Of a DNA stretch of 64,000 nucleotides, positions 1-11,630 are shown in pieces (the first letter of the stretch is position 1; every line of letters begins with the position of its first letter). Position numbers and translations under genes: made by a program. The DNA lies in the NCBI GenBank assembly GCA_015501585.1, contig JADNRY010000008.1, forward strand, positions 310,001-374,000. Direction: 5' to 3'. The notes beneath the pieces were generated by a model. That model made no database searches. It had not been told where the DNA came from and worked only from the letters and a program-made list of their open reading frames with translations. This DNA comes from Rhodocollybia butyracea. Lineage: Eukaryota; Basidiomycota; Agaricomycetes; Agaricales; Omphalotaceae.

Positions 1-1344
1 GGGAGGAGACTGTGAGGTTGGAATCGGCCTGAGGATGACGGCGGATGGATGCTTGTGGAGGGAAATTACCCTGAGGACGTTGAGCGGACTGGGCTTGAGA
101 GAGTAGAGTAGCCGCGGTGGGTGTTTTGTCACTAAAGTCCTGAGAGAAAACCGGCTGCTTAGTCTCTCCCGAAAGCGTAAGGGAGCTCCTCTTCGACACT
201 CCAGCGGAAGGAATGCCTTCAGAGTCCGCATCATCATCGTCCTCGTCTGAACGTTCCTCTCCCTTTGATTGGTCTTGTGCTTGACGTGCCGCATTAACTG
301 AAGGCTGTCCAGCATGATTGTTCGACTTGTGAATATAATCCTGGAGCCATTCGGCCTCCGCCGAGGTAGCAGGACGTATACCACAATCTAATATCAGCGG
401 CGTGATGATGAGAAAACTGGATGATGAACCAAGACAGTATATTGCTTACAATGATATTTGCTGTTTCCTCTAACCCCAAGACGGCGAGTTTTGATGGTCG
501 GGAAACACAATCGAATAGCCTTTCCCAAAGTTGCCGTGTTTATGTGAGGGATTCCGTATTGGTCGCAGACTCGACGATAGGAAAAGTAGAGACCTTGTCG
601 AGGGACATTTCCATCGGGATATGGTGCATAATTGGCCGTGAGCCTTAAAAAAAGATATGAGACATTGACAACAGAGGCATAAATAAGACGCACCATGCTT
701 GAACGAAAATCTGCTTGGCCCTGTCTGAAGCACTAGTTGTCGTGGCGGCACGAACGTTGGCCGCCAGCTTTTCCAAGGTCTGGTCATTGCTGAGGGTCAT
801 GCGGCCAAAAGCCCCAGCAGCATGAACTGCATCCTGGCTGGGCGCCATTGTATGCTGCGGCGCGCCGCCGTACAAATTCATGGTATGGTATTCAGGGGAT
901 GGACCAAGAAACATGGCGATATCCTCTGTTTCGCTGGACGAGGAATGAACGCTGTCTGAATCTCTGGGATAGGGGGAGGCCTGAACTCTTGCTCGCAGAT
1001 GGCTGGGGCGCAGAGTGTTCTTGAGGGCAGGGTTTGTGATATTATGATTTGGTGGCGACTGGGAGAAAAGAAGATCAGCTTTGAGCGTAAAAAGAACAGC
1101 CAAAGATTCGCACAGGGTCGCCGTGAAGAAGATTATTATGTTGGCCAAGATGATAAGTAGCACGGTAAATCTCCTCTGGAGAAGGTCCCAGGCCCATTCT
1201 GGACAGACCATGCGAAGACTGGGGCCTTGAAGACGACGAATGTGTGGAAGACGAGGACACAGAATCGGACCGGGAATGCGAGTGGAGGGGAAGAAAGTCA
1301 AGAGGCATGTTGGCTTGCATCATCTGCATATTCACTGCGGCCAT
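1..1344 (-). CDS. RFX-family winged-helix transcription factor (partial; 3' end outside window)
   Basis: Nuclear DNA-binding regulator of the RFX family (relatives: yeast CRT1/RFX1, S. pombe sak1, animal RFX proteins). What I see: an N-terminal Ser/Pro-rich region starting at the ATG at 1342-1344 (MAAVNMQMMQANMP). After an intron of about 54 nt comes a linker, then the RFX domain across two further introns: AWLTANYAPYPDGNVPRQ, then GLYFSYRRVCDQYGIPHINT, then IRLCFPTIKTRRLGVRGNSK, then YHYCGIRP. The arginine/lysine run KTRRLGVRGNSKYHY is the DNA-recognition signature of the family. An acidic Asp-rich stretch follows near 220-250 and the frame runs open off the left edge, so the dimerisation region is missing. 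In yeast and S. pombe such factors control DNA-damage and stress genes; the targets here are unknown. Domain call is confident; the exact start is less so. Confidence 0.9.
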
Positions 1345-1647
1345 GTTGGAATTAACGAAAGATATTGGGGCGGACCAGCCGAAAGTTGGCAAAGCAGAGC
1401 AGGGGAATGAAAAACGAAGGACGCAGCGAAGATGAAAAAAGAAAAAAAAAAAACTTCAGACGATCTGCTGAACGTTGAGTGGCACCGGCCGATTAGAGAT
1501 AATTCTGTTCACTCGAGGTTTAACGGATAACCGTCGTCGTCTAGGGAACACTGTTGAGGGGGGTCCAAATCTGGTTTGCAGTGCTTGGCTTCTGCTTTTG
1601 ATATGCCGGGTCGGCTGGCACGAGGTTTTTCAATTCACTCATCAGAT
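1345..1647. other. Intergenic region between RFX gene start and endopolyphosphatase stop
   Basis: About 300 bp with no supported coding frame. It must hold the promoter and 5' leader of the RFX gene. An A-rich tract at 1434-1452 (poly-T on the coding strand of the RFX gene) is typical of a nucleosome-depleted fungal promoter. Confidence 0.5.
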
Positions 1648-4292
1648 TTATTCTTTGCCTCCGAGGTACATGAACTGTCTAAACATCTTCCGAAGTTTTT
1701 TCTCCTGGCTGTCGCCAAGACGACGTGCAAGTTCCAACCACGAACCCAAAGTCAAATCCTGCATCTCGTATGGAAAATACTTTTTCTTCGCCTGGCCCTT
1801 GCGTACAGACTTTGGTAAATTCTTCAGTGGGATTGGATATCGAAACTCGCTCTCGTTTTGTCCAGGCCCAGGTAAGAGGGCTGCAGCAGGGAATGTCGTG
1901 TATTCAAGTTTGAAACGTGGAACATCTGTTTTGTCCGCCTCCATCAGGCTGAGCGATGGAATGAAATACTGTGATGTCGACGGATCGGAGCGGTTTAATT
2001 AACTCCATAAAAAATCTCTTACCTGAGTATATCCTGTGGGTGTCCACAATTGGCCCAAACGCGAAGGAGAGTGCGGCTTCGACGGTGAACGGAACCGCAG
2101 TTTGCACTTCCAGCTATTCCGATAAGGCTCTTTAGAGCATAACGTGTCCTTATCCCCATGCTGTCCTCGATGGTGGCTCGGTAATCGCTCCTTCAGTACA
2201 TCTATTCCAGTGCGTTGGATCAAGCCTCTGCTATCCAGTGCATCCTCTACGCCGGTGATGTTGTAATTAAAAATCCGAAACGAGGGCAGATAGGGGTTTG
2301 GAACAAGAGGCGGTGAGACGGCGATGGCAGCGTACTCATCCATATCAATATTCTCGAGTTTCGGAAACAGACCAAAGTCCTTTAACAGCCAATCACATAG
2401 GTCTTTGTGTTTGGAGACGCTACTTTCGTTGTGAAACTCTAGATCTTCAGCTTCAATGAAGAAAAACTATGAATCTTGTTAGTTTGCATTGCCAACTTTC
2501 AGTCATCGAGAAACATACGTGATCCATGTTCATATGCTAAGCAAGAACACAATCAGTAGATGTTCTGGGCGAATCAGAATGATAACTCACTCCGTAAAGA
2601 TGCCCCAGCACTGGTTTGGATTGTAAGCATTTATCATTTACAGTAGGCAATGCAAACCTATATCTTGAAATCTCAGTGCCAGATCGACATATCGCACATA
2701 CTAGCAAAGAAACTCAGTATTGGATATCACAGCTGCAAAGGAACCTACACATTCTGGAAAGTAGTTGGAAGAGCTGGGGGGAACATGACCTGGATCGTTG
2801 ACATTTCGCATCGTAGTCAGGGACATGATATTCCAGACATACCTGTCACCCAAACCTAAAATTTCTTTCATAGCAGTTCACAGGATTGCATCAAGAAATA
2901 CATACCTGCATACCACGGTCTCGGAAAATCTTGAGCTGTACTTCAAGCCAGTCAAACTGAAGATTCCCGGGATCATCAGGTTCGTTGTAGTTGCAACCAC
3001 CCACAGCTATTATAGAAGATATCAAGATCGCATGAAATAATCAAAGTGCATTGCATACCTTTATTGGAATCATAGAAATACAAAGTGTTGAGACTGATAA
3101 CCGCCAGTGCGTTTGGCACTACCTCAACTGCGAAATAGGCGCCTCGTTCGAAAACTTGGAGATATGGAAACGGAATGAATGGCTGCCAGATTCTGTATAG
3201 ATAAGGTGAGATTCTGTCACGTCTCTGAAGAAATGAGCGGAGAAAGAGCGCGCCGCACCTTGAAAATTCATCCGTTATGCTATTGGGACCTGGGAAGTAG
3301 CTGGATTAGTACACCTTGGCCGAAACAGCAGAAATTTGGTCACCTGGGGTAAGGATGTTCTGGAAGATACATGAATGGCAAGCGGGATATATGAAAGGTA
3401 TAGTAAATGTCAGTGCGCACATGTGCTAAGAGAGATGGGTAAGTATATGAAAGTGGATTATTCGGACATGGACTGACGCCATATATCATTATTTCCTGTT
3501 AAAGTAAGCTTAGAAAGACATTGAAGCGTGAATGGAAGATGCTCACCGAGACTGGGAATAACGGGAATGCCTTTGTCCGTGAACGCTTGGGTCATCTTTT
3601 TCGCAACCGAACGGTTCAAATCGTATATTTCTTTCGTTGTCCGGGGTATTTTCGGGTCTAGGCGAACGCTTTGGAGATAGATAGACTCGACGTGGAGGCA
3701 TACTGACCTTCATCATGTCTATTTTGAATCGACGGTTGAGTACTAGGATGCAAAGCGGTATAGGCACGGGTTTGCGTACCGAGCATTATCACCTGTCCCT
3801 ATGTATTCGATTTGCCAGCGTAAGTCCGGGATCCGCATGGAGTATAAGGTGACGAACATATAACAAAATCGATATCTCCAGCCCAATTCTTCTCCAGAAA
3901 GTCGATAGTATAGTTGGTTAATCTGAGCGGAGAGTCGCACTCTCTGTCAATAGAGATAAGAGAATGCTCATTGGGGGTAGTTTGATGAAGCGCACTCGTA
4001 CGGCGTGCCATAATACCCAGCACGGTTGTTCTTCTTCTTGTTCTTATTGGGCCTGTGGCAAGCTTTGGTGACGGATGATTGCGGTTCATACCAAGGGTCT
4101 GGATGGAGGTCAGTTATTTGAAGAAAACGACCGTGCAGTGGCCTGGGTTCTGCGAAAATTAGATCGAAATTGTGATTAGAAAAGTTGTTTACTGGCCGCT
4201 TGTACTACTGGTATCTCGAGCACATGTTGCACAGGAGAACAGTGTACAGAGGAGATTAGCCCCAGAGCAGCGAGAATGCCGGTGGCTAGCAT
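1648..4292 (-). CDS. PPN1: Endopolyphosphatase, vacuolar metallophosphoesterase (PPN1 type)
   Basis: Cleaves inorganic polyphosphate chains internally; the yeast enzyme is vacuolar. The ATG at 4290-4292 opens a signal-anchor-like leader (MLATGILAALGLISSVHC). Spliced exons then give FLQITDLHPDPWY (metal site D-x-H), a Cys/Lys-rich ACHRPNKNKKKNNRAGYYGT, CDSPLRLTNYTIDFLEKNWA, DFVIWTGDNAR (GDN metal motif), KIPRTTKEIYDLNR, GNNDIWPHNILTPGPNSI, TGHVPP, FRIFNYNITG and the C-terminal signature FKLEYTTF...DLTIGSW-like DLTLGSWLELARRL...FMYLGG. This domain order is that of fungal Ppn1. The Trp-Pro-His-Asn junction needs a 5-nt micro-exon at 3421-3425. About ten introns in all. Phosphate-pathway-like E-boxes lie just upstream. 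Family assignment is very secure; a few internal exon edges are not. Confidence 0.92.
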
Positions 4293-4350
4293 GCTAAAGA
4301 CGCTAACCTTAATGGAAGTAATCACTAAAGAGGCGATGGCTCATCTTGAG

Positions 4351-4381
4351 CACGTTTGTTCACGTGACTAACACACGTTTG
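4351..4381 (-). promoter_or_regulatory. Cluster of three CACGTK-type boxes upstream of the endopolyphosphatase start
   Basis: CACGTTTG at 4351-4358, a palindromic CACGTG at 4361-4366 and a second CACGTTTG at 4374-4381, ending 59-89 nt upstream of the endopolyphosphatase ATG. In S. cerevisiae, PPN1 belongs to the phosphate regulon and Pho4 (bHLH) binds CACGTG strongly and CACGTT more weakly. A similar role here is inference. Confidence 0.5.
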
Positions 4382-4577
4382 AGGAACGCGACGCGTGTTC
4401 AAGAACTTCACTTGGCAAAACTAAGATACAAACACAATTCATTGCATATCTATAGGTATTGTACAATTACAGGATATAACTAGTGCGAATAAGTGACTAT
4501 TGCCAGCTGAACAGGTTTACAAATGCGAGAGTCGTCGTTGAATACAGAAAGTGAAAGATAAGAATCATGGACACGCG

Positions 4578-5182
4578 TTATTTAGTCCTAATCGTCTGGG
4601 ACCATTCATTGTTTCGTTCATGGTTGTTGGAAGTGGAAGAACGGAGGTGTAAGGAGAGCAAAATGGCAACATTATCGCCCGTGGAAAGTACATCGGCAAT
4701 GGAGTTTTCAGCCAGGTGAACAATCTAAGGGTGCATGGGTAACCACTCTAGACAGCAAAAGACAAGTACACGTACCCTGCTGTATCCTCCAGCTTGCAGT
4801 GGCAAACGACTTCTTGAGATAGAGCTGTGTATATTGTCTGTAGCGTAGCGTCGTCTAGAAGATTCAATTAGCTCAAGATAAGCAGACAAAGATATAGTGG
4901 TAACGCACAATACACTCTCAAGCTCTGAACGAGTTCTGGGCATGATGAATAGATCTGTACCTCGTAGGTACCGGTCAAAAGCGTTGTAGGAAGCATTCAG
5001 GCTGATAAGACTTTCGCGAGAGTCGACGTTCGAGTCATTTAAGTCCCAGTCATGGTAATTTTGTCTGCGAAAAAGGCAAAAAAGTTTGGGAATGTGTAAG
5101 CGATGAATATCAACAGATAAACTCACGATATATGAGAATAAGCAACTGCTTCGGGTGTATGAGGAGCTAAAAATCTGTCCAT
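4578..5182 (-). CDS. Small protein of unknown function (about 145 aa)
   Basis: I do not recognise this family. The ATG at 5180-5182 gives MDRFLAPHTPEAVAYSHISQ, and three short introns (near 5070-5128, 4850-4910 and 4730-4775) give a continuous frame with GTDLFIMPRTRSELE, ATLQTIYTALSQEVVCHCK and LSTGDNVAILLSLHLRSS, ending at the TAA at 4578-4580. No signal peptide or membrane segment is evident. The last junction is ambiguous: a donor after Tyr (phase 0) keeps the more protein-like frame, whereas a donor 5 nt earlier shifts it. The gene shares a roughly 260-bp divergent promoter, containing a CACGTG at 5354-5359, with the acetoacetyl-CoA synthetase gene. It could be lineage-specific. Confidence 0.55.
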
Positions 5183-5441
5183 TGAGAAAGCGATACGGGA
5201 GAGTGCGTGGCAGAGATAAAAATGCAAGCCAAAACTGTGGGCTTTTATGTGTCTGGACCTGCGATTTGGAAGGAACGTGGGAGGTCTTTTTCAATGGTCA
5301 GGAAAATCGGTCCAGTTTTTTTTATGATTCCTTCAGCGTCTATTGATAATAACCACGTGCTCTAGCGACACTCCGATTCGATCTACAGTCCTGCGTCTTC
5401 GGTCTTTATCTACGCTCCTTTTCAAGTCAATATCTCCGCCA

Positions 5442-8264
5442 ATGTCGTCTCCGCTCTATCGACCTCACGACGCACACTCGTCGGCCACCTTTCGCTTTCT
5501 CAATCGCGTAAATGCCAAGTACAGCCTCAATTTAACATCTTACTCTGATCTGTACCACTGGTCTATTTCTGCGATCGACGATTTCTGGGGTACTGTTTGG
5601 GACGAAACTGGAATCATTGGGGACAAGGGGAATCATGTCGTGGACAGGAATGCCAAACCCAGTGACAATCCTATGTGGTTTTCTCATGCTCAGCTCAACT
5701 GGGCGGAGAACATGTTAAAACACCGATCAGCCAGCCAAATAGCTCTCATTCAAGCGAGTCAGTGTTCAATTTTCAATCATGAGCGTTTTACGGACATCAA
5801 CTAAATACTCTCACAGTGGAACCTACCCCGGAGTATCCTAGTCCCCCACTGAAGCGCCTATCCTATGGGCAGCTGTATACTCTCGTGGCAGATCTTGTGT
5901 CCGCTTTACTGTATCACGGTATACAACCTGGTGACCGTGTTGCTTCGTATTCTTCAAATTGTATCGTAAGTCGCGAATGGCTGAATTAGACGCGGTCCAC
6001 CCACCACTGGTTTAACAGGAGAATGTGGCTGCCTGTCTTGCAGCAACAGCTATTTCCGCGATTTGGGTTTCTGCTGCTGCCGATTTTGGTCCTGAAGGCG
6101 TGTTGGAACGGTAAGTGATTTGTAGACCTTGGCTCGAGTCTAAATCTTGGTCAAATTTCAGCTTCGAACAAGTCCAGCCCAAAGTCATCTTCACTGTCGA
6201 CGCGGTCGTGTACGTTATGCAGGTATCAAATCACACAGACGCTGATACCTTACAGATACAACGCCAAAGTACACAATCATATTTCCAAATTAGAGTCGCT
6301 TCTAGCTGGGATGAATACAGTTAATGCGAAACCGAAGGTCGTAATAGTCTCCACTGGCTTACTACAAGGCACCGACCGAGCGGCTTGGGACAGCGATTGG
6401 GCTGACTGGGAAGCTTTCGTCCGCCAAGGCCAGGACGTAAAGCTTGGATGTTCTGCACAAGGCGAGATAACCTGGCATCGCGGGAATTTCAATGACCCTC
6501 TTTGGATCCTCTTCAGTTCAGGCACGACTGGTCGTCCAAAGTAGGCATCTTATCATGATATTTCGTGGCTTGGCTTCAACTTTTCTCTCTCAGACCGATA
6601 GTCCACCGATCGGGCGGAATGCTTCTGCAAGCGCGAAAAGAGTTTGCTATATGCGCCGACCTCAGGCCGGAGGATGTGTTTTTCTATTATACAACAACGT
6701 ACGCTTTTTCCAAGTCGATCAGGCCCCTTGGACCAACTAAAGGTTTACCTTGTTACAGAGGGTGGATGATGTGGAATTTCCTAGTTAGTGGTTTAGCTTC
6801 AGGCTGTAGCCTCGTGCTATACGGTAATCTCTTCCGTGTTTGAAGTTATACACTATGTATCTATTTTGATCTTATCTAGATGGCAGTCCCCTGCGTCAGC
6901 CAGAGTATTTGTGGAATCTGGTGGATGAATTAGGAATATCAATATTTGGAACAAGCGCCAAATATATTGATCAACTCTCGGTAAGTTATCCACAGGATAA
7001 ACGTTGCTATTAGTTCACTCTGAAGTTTGAACTCCCCACAGAAAAAGTACAGCCCAAAAGAGCACCATTCTCTTCAAACTTTACGACATATCTATTCCAC
7101 AGGCTCTCCATTAGCACCCCAGCTTTTTGATTGGGTTTATAACAATATTCACCCCAATGTTTTGCTAGGATCAATTACTGGTAAGAAATCTCACAGTTCA
7201 TTCGATATTTATAACAAATTTCCAGGTGGGACCGACATATGCTCCTTATTCGCAGGAATGTGGGCTCGTATTCTTCGTGATCACTCACCTAATCCGATCG
7301 AATTCCTACAGGGATGAACAGCGCACTACCTGTGTTCAAAGGAGAGATACAATGTCGCATGCTCGGAATGGCTATTGAGGCTTATGGCTCTGAGGGTACT
7401 GCGAACCCGCCTGACGTTGAAGGAGAGCTAGTTTGTGTTAACCCGTTCCCTTGCATGCCCATCGGATTTTGGCCTTTGCCCGGATTCGGTTCGGATGAAG
7501 CAGTCAAGGCTGCCCAAGTGAGATTCCAAGATGCTTATTTCACTGGATCTGGTGGTGTTTGGTGTAGGTTTCGTTTCTTCCAGAGTAATGTCATCAAACC
7601 AATTGATTTTCTTAGACCATGGAGATCATGTTCTCATTACGAAATCAAAGGAAGGGAACGGAGGAGGAGTTGTCATGCTTGGACGATCTGATGGAGTCTT
7701 GTGGGCTGGTTATCAACCCTGTTAATTTATTTAACCCTTCTCTCATAGGAATCCTGGGGGAGTACGCTTTGGATCTGCAGAGCTGTACGACGTCATCGAC
7801 GCTCACTTTGCAGATTCAATAGAAGATTGTGTCGCAGCTGGTCAGAGTATCGACAATGGCACGGATGAGCGCGTTATCCTGTTCGTCAAGCTACCAAAAG
7901 GCCATGAACTATCTTCTACTCTGGTAGATGCTATCTGCGCACAGATAAAACAGAAACGCACTCCCCGGCACGTCCCCAGCAAGGTAAGTAAAAAACGACC
8001 GTTGTAAGAATCATTCGACATATTATCGCCAGGTTATCCAAGTACGTGACATCCCATATACGCTAAACTCTAAACGAGTAGAGGTTCTTGTGAAGAAGGT
8101 GAGTTTCGAGGAGCTGTAGGTTTCATCCCTAACATTATCTGAAGATTATCAATGGGGCGCCTTTGTCGATTGTAAATCCCGCGACGCTTTTGAACCCTCA
8201 ATGTCTGGAATCATATGCGGAAATTGGAGCTACGCTTCGCGGCGAATTGCTCGATACGGCTTGA
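5442..8264 (+). CDS. Acetoacetyl-CoA synthetase (acetoacetate-CoA ligase)
   Basis: AMP-forming acyl-CoA synthetase converting acetoacetate, ATP and CoA to acetoacetyl-CoA, a route from ketone bodies and leucine/lipid breakdown into sterol and fatty-acid precursors. The start at 5442 gives MSSPLYRPHDAH. The family N-terminal region follows (SDLYHWSISAIDDFW; WFSHAQLNWAENMLKH), then AMP-binding motif PLWILFSSGTTGRPK near 6500-6540, GWMMWNFLVSGLASG, HIYSTGSPLAPQLFDWVY, GGTDICSLFAG, LPVFKGEIQCRMLGMAIEA, GELVCVNPFPCMPIGFW and MLGRSDG. The C-terminal part runs through several small exons to the TGA at 8262-8264 (GELLDTA). No C-terminal peroxisomal tripeptide is seen, so it is probably cytosolic. Around ten introns. 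The junction near 7256-7321 is odd: the frame expected from the family needs a non-GT donor, while a canonical intron would drop two residues. Confidence 0.93.
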
Positions 8265-8806
8265 TTTAGACTGGTCCGGAGTAAAACACAATCGTTTTCC
8301 CTAGTGTTCCCTCCGAACCAGGTATTATATCTCCTACTAATTGCATCGTTGTTCTCTTCAAACCAGACTCCATAACTTCAGGCAGCTCCTGACAGTTAGC
8401 ATTAAACGGTCCATCAGTGTTACAGTTTATTTACCAGCGCTTAATTTACTTACCGCCGGCAGGCACGGTTGCTAATTCAACTTTGATCGATCAATAAGCG
8501 CCCGAACCTTCCCGAACAGGAAATGAATTGAAGATGGAAAATTTCGAGGGCTTTTAGCAGCGGTCACCATCCTCAAAAGTTGGTGCAGTTGAGGCTTCAT
8601 CTATTTCTCTCTTGTCGCGATACCCTCTTCATCTCACCTCATCTCATTCAGTGCCTGCACAGCGTGCTTTAGATTTACTGCCCCGTTGTTCATGTTTGCC
8701 TCGTGTACACTGGCTACATCGAGTTATCATGAGGCCCTCAGATATAAGACGCAATGATTCCAAATCATCCACCCATCCTTTAACTTCCCGCAAGAGAAAG
8801 TCCTGC
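8265..8806. other. Intergenic/promoter region before the MARVEL-like tandem array
   Basis: About 540 bp. An upstream in-frame ATG at 8729 could extend the next gene by 26 residues. Otherwise I see no coding signal, only T/C-rich leader sequence typical of basidiomycete promoters. Confidence 0.4.
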
Positions 8807-9984
8807 ATGCCTTCCTTGTTCAATAGTATCCGTGGCGGGATTTATCGTACGTCTCGTTTATTCCTTATTGTCTTTCGTCGCTCTAAAAACCAGGACAGTC
8901 GCTGCTCTTCTGTTCACCGTCATCTGCCTAGCACTGGCGGGTCATTTTGAAGCAGTGCTGGCCGCTTCTGACCTCAGTTAGTACCAAATGCTTGTTTACT
9001 TGTTCTCTGCTGATTTTGTCCTTCAGCTCGTTTTGTTCCCTTTGCACTGTTCGTTGGTAGTGCCAGTCTTTTGATTATCCTTCTTTTGCAAGTCTCCTCT
9101 GGCGCTATGCATCCATGGGATTCTGACTCTTCTACGCAGATTGGGCTTCAGCTTTCTTTTCCGCGAACGGAATCCAATCTCGACGAGGCTTGAGCTTGGT
9201 TCTTTGGCCTTGGCTGGAATTTTCTGGTTAGGTGAGAAATCTCGCACTCCGACCGACATTTTCTCATTACGATATCAGCTCTCGGAGTATACTTGGCAAC
9301 ATCTGATTCTCAATCTGCGGACGTTGAATGTTTTGCCTCCGCAACTTCTACGGAAGTGTTGGACGCGTCGTCTGCCAGCTGTGAGCACTTTATCTATCTA
9401 TTTTTATTATTCAATTGACCCCGTTTTACACAGTTCACACGGATCAGTATCAAGCAATGTATCGTGTTCTCAACGCGTTTTCTTTAATCAACGCTACGCT
9501 CCGTGAGTTCCTCCGAATTTCACTGCGCCGGAGTAACTCATGCTCTCCAGTTCTGATATTTGCGTTTGGATTGTTTTTCCTGGCCCTCCGACGCCACCGC
9601 CGGGGTGATGAGCACATGTGGTATGCACCCGTTACCTCCTGTGCTTGGTTCAACGAATACAGCAAACGAAGAGACCGTAGCAAGCGTTCTCAAACGGGTA
9701 TTCTTCCCACAGGAAACACAATTCCTGTATTTACCGAGAAACCTTCGAGGAAGTCGTCACGCCATCACCGGAGCGAATCCCGTGGACACGGACACTCGCG
9801 TGGTCCCTCTCAATCACACCGGCATCGACGAGAGGCTCCCACAGCGTACCCAGCGAGAGTTTATCAGACGCAGATGAACCATAAATACGCAAAGGAAGAC
9901 CCACAGTCTTCTGGTTCATCTCTCCTTGACTCTACAACCGAATCTTTTGATAATGGAAATATGAGAAATCCCAACAGACGGTAA
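8807..9984 (+). CDS. MARVEL-like tetraspan membrane protein, first of three in tandem
   Basis: Predicted integral membrane protein of the small MARVEL-like family common in mushrooms; no enzymatic role is evident. From the ATG at 8807 (MPSLFNSIRGGIY) the spliced frame gives TM1 (AALLFTVICLALAGHF), TM2 (FVPFALFVGSASLLIILLLL), RNPISTRLELGSL, TM3 (ALAGIFWLALGVYL), a polar Cys-containing segment (DSQSADVECFASATSTE) and TM4 (LLIFAFGLFFLALRRH). A cytosolic tail rich in Arg, His and Ser (9610-9980) follows. The intron at 9088-9139 must use a GC-AG donor (GCAAGT) to keep the frame. The ATG at 8729 is an alternative start. The stop at 9982-9984 overlaps a possible donor, so a longer tail is possible. 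Confidence 0.72.
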
Positions 9985-10262
9985 GTATTAGAATGGATGA
10001 AAGTTTTATGATTTCACGATATATAAAGTTTATCTACGCGTCTTTCTGGGATTTATGTACATCATGTAAATACTTGAGGTAGTTTAGTTTGGAAATAAAT
10101 GTGCTGGTCTCGCAAAGAATCTGAATTGGCCCTTAAAAAATGGCTCATGCAACGTGATCAGCACGTTGAAAACAGCTTGTGATGTTGCGAGCTTGCGTCC
10201 CGTTCCTTCCCTCGCGTCACCTCACTTATCTGTACCTCGTACTTTGAAGACTATTACGACTA

Positions 10263-11374
10263 ATGACTGTCCGGTTTACAAACTACAGAATTGCTTTCTA
10301 CGGTAAGTACTAAATATTGAATAACTATGATCGGTACTGATCGAAAAACAAAAAAGTCAGTGTGTTTTTGTTGTCAGGTCAAAAAAATAGATCGTTTTCA
10401 TCTCTCATTATCTTATTATAACATGAACATACGTAGGCACCGTCCTAGGAATTGCGGCTCACTTTGCTGCTATATTTCTTCCAGGCCTTCATCGTACGTC
10501 TTCACAGTATTTTCACCAAAAGCTTCAATTACATGCTGCACAGAGGCCTTCACGATATTTGCAATCGTCGTCCCGTCGCTCACGATATTCATTTTGATGT
10601 TAATGTGTGTTTGCATTCACGGTTACGAGTTCAACCTTTCTCATGTATCTCCCAGATTTCAATGGTCACAGCCGCGTATTGAAGCTGTAGTACTGTTTGC
10701 GGCATGGGCGATCTGGCTAGGTGAGCCTGGCACACTATGGAGTTCCTGCTGAGCTCGGACGCTAACGTGACGAACAGCAATGGGAGCTTGGGCTGGGTAA
10801 TTTGGCTTTACCGTCTCAGTCCCTTTTACCGACTTATAATTCTCCTTCTATGACAGCGATATCATTGGATTTGTCCAGTGCGATAGCCTTACTGGCCAGG
10901 GCACCGCAGCAAAACACAATGGAACTAGTGCGTCTGCCCATCTTGTATGAACGTAAAATTTACTTATGCATGCATATAGCATCTTTTCAAGCTTACTGCT
11001 ATGAAATGAAAGTCATCCAAGCCTTTTCATGGATGATATTTGCCCTTTGTACTTTTGCGTTCATCATCCTCTTGCAACTAGTCACCCAGGCTCAAAGGTT
11101 TGGGAGATGGGCCATATGGCGTGAGCCCATTAGAGGTATGTATATACCTTTGTGCTGTCATCTCATTCTGATAACTGTTATAGAGCTCGGTTGGTACGGT
11201 GAAATGCCAGGATATTACAATACCACAACACAGCCCATGGTCCAATATCCCCAGTACGGATATGGTGCTCCTTATGGCTATTCTAGTGGTGGGGTCCAAC
11301 AACCTGGCCAGTCAATTGTCATACAGCCGAGCATGAATGGTGGGCCTCCAACTGTTACCCAGATCCCTGTTTGA
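10263..11374 (+). CDS. MARVEL-like tetraspan membrane protein, second of three in tandem
   Basis: Same family and layout as the gene upstream. The ATG at 10263 gives MTVRFTNYRIAFYGTVLGIA. Spliced exons give four hydrophobic segments (TVLGIAAHFAAIFL; FTIFAIVVPSLTIFILML; RIEAVVLFAAWAIWLAMGAW; MIFALCTFAFIILLQLV) with a polar loop carrying DIIGFVQCDSLTGQ between TM3 and TM4. The tail after the last intron is Tyr/Gly/Pro/Gln-rich (MVQYPQYGYGAPYGYSSGG, ending QIPV), unlike the basic tail of the neighbour. About seven introns. The tandem position suggests local duplication. Function unknown; related fungal proteins are thought to act in membrane organisation, but that is not visible here. Confidence 0.75.
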
Positions 11375-11630
11375 TTATGAGATTTTTGACCCATGGAAAT
11401 TGATGTGTGCTTTTTTACTTATTTACTCTTAGATTTCATTGAATACGACTTCTTGCAATATGAATTGACTGGGCTGTTGAATTTTGAGGTTCCGGGTTTT
11501 CCTGTAGTAATGATTCGAGTCGTGGATTCCTCGCGTTTTGCTCGTGTTGCAGCCGATGCCTCGTGTTCTTGCATGATAATAGGACAAGTCTGCACAAATA
11601 CTCTTCCTTCCTTGCGCAATTCTCCCTCAC

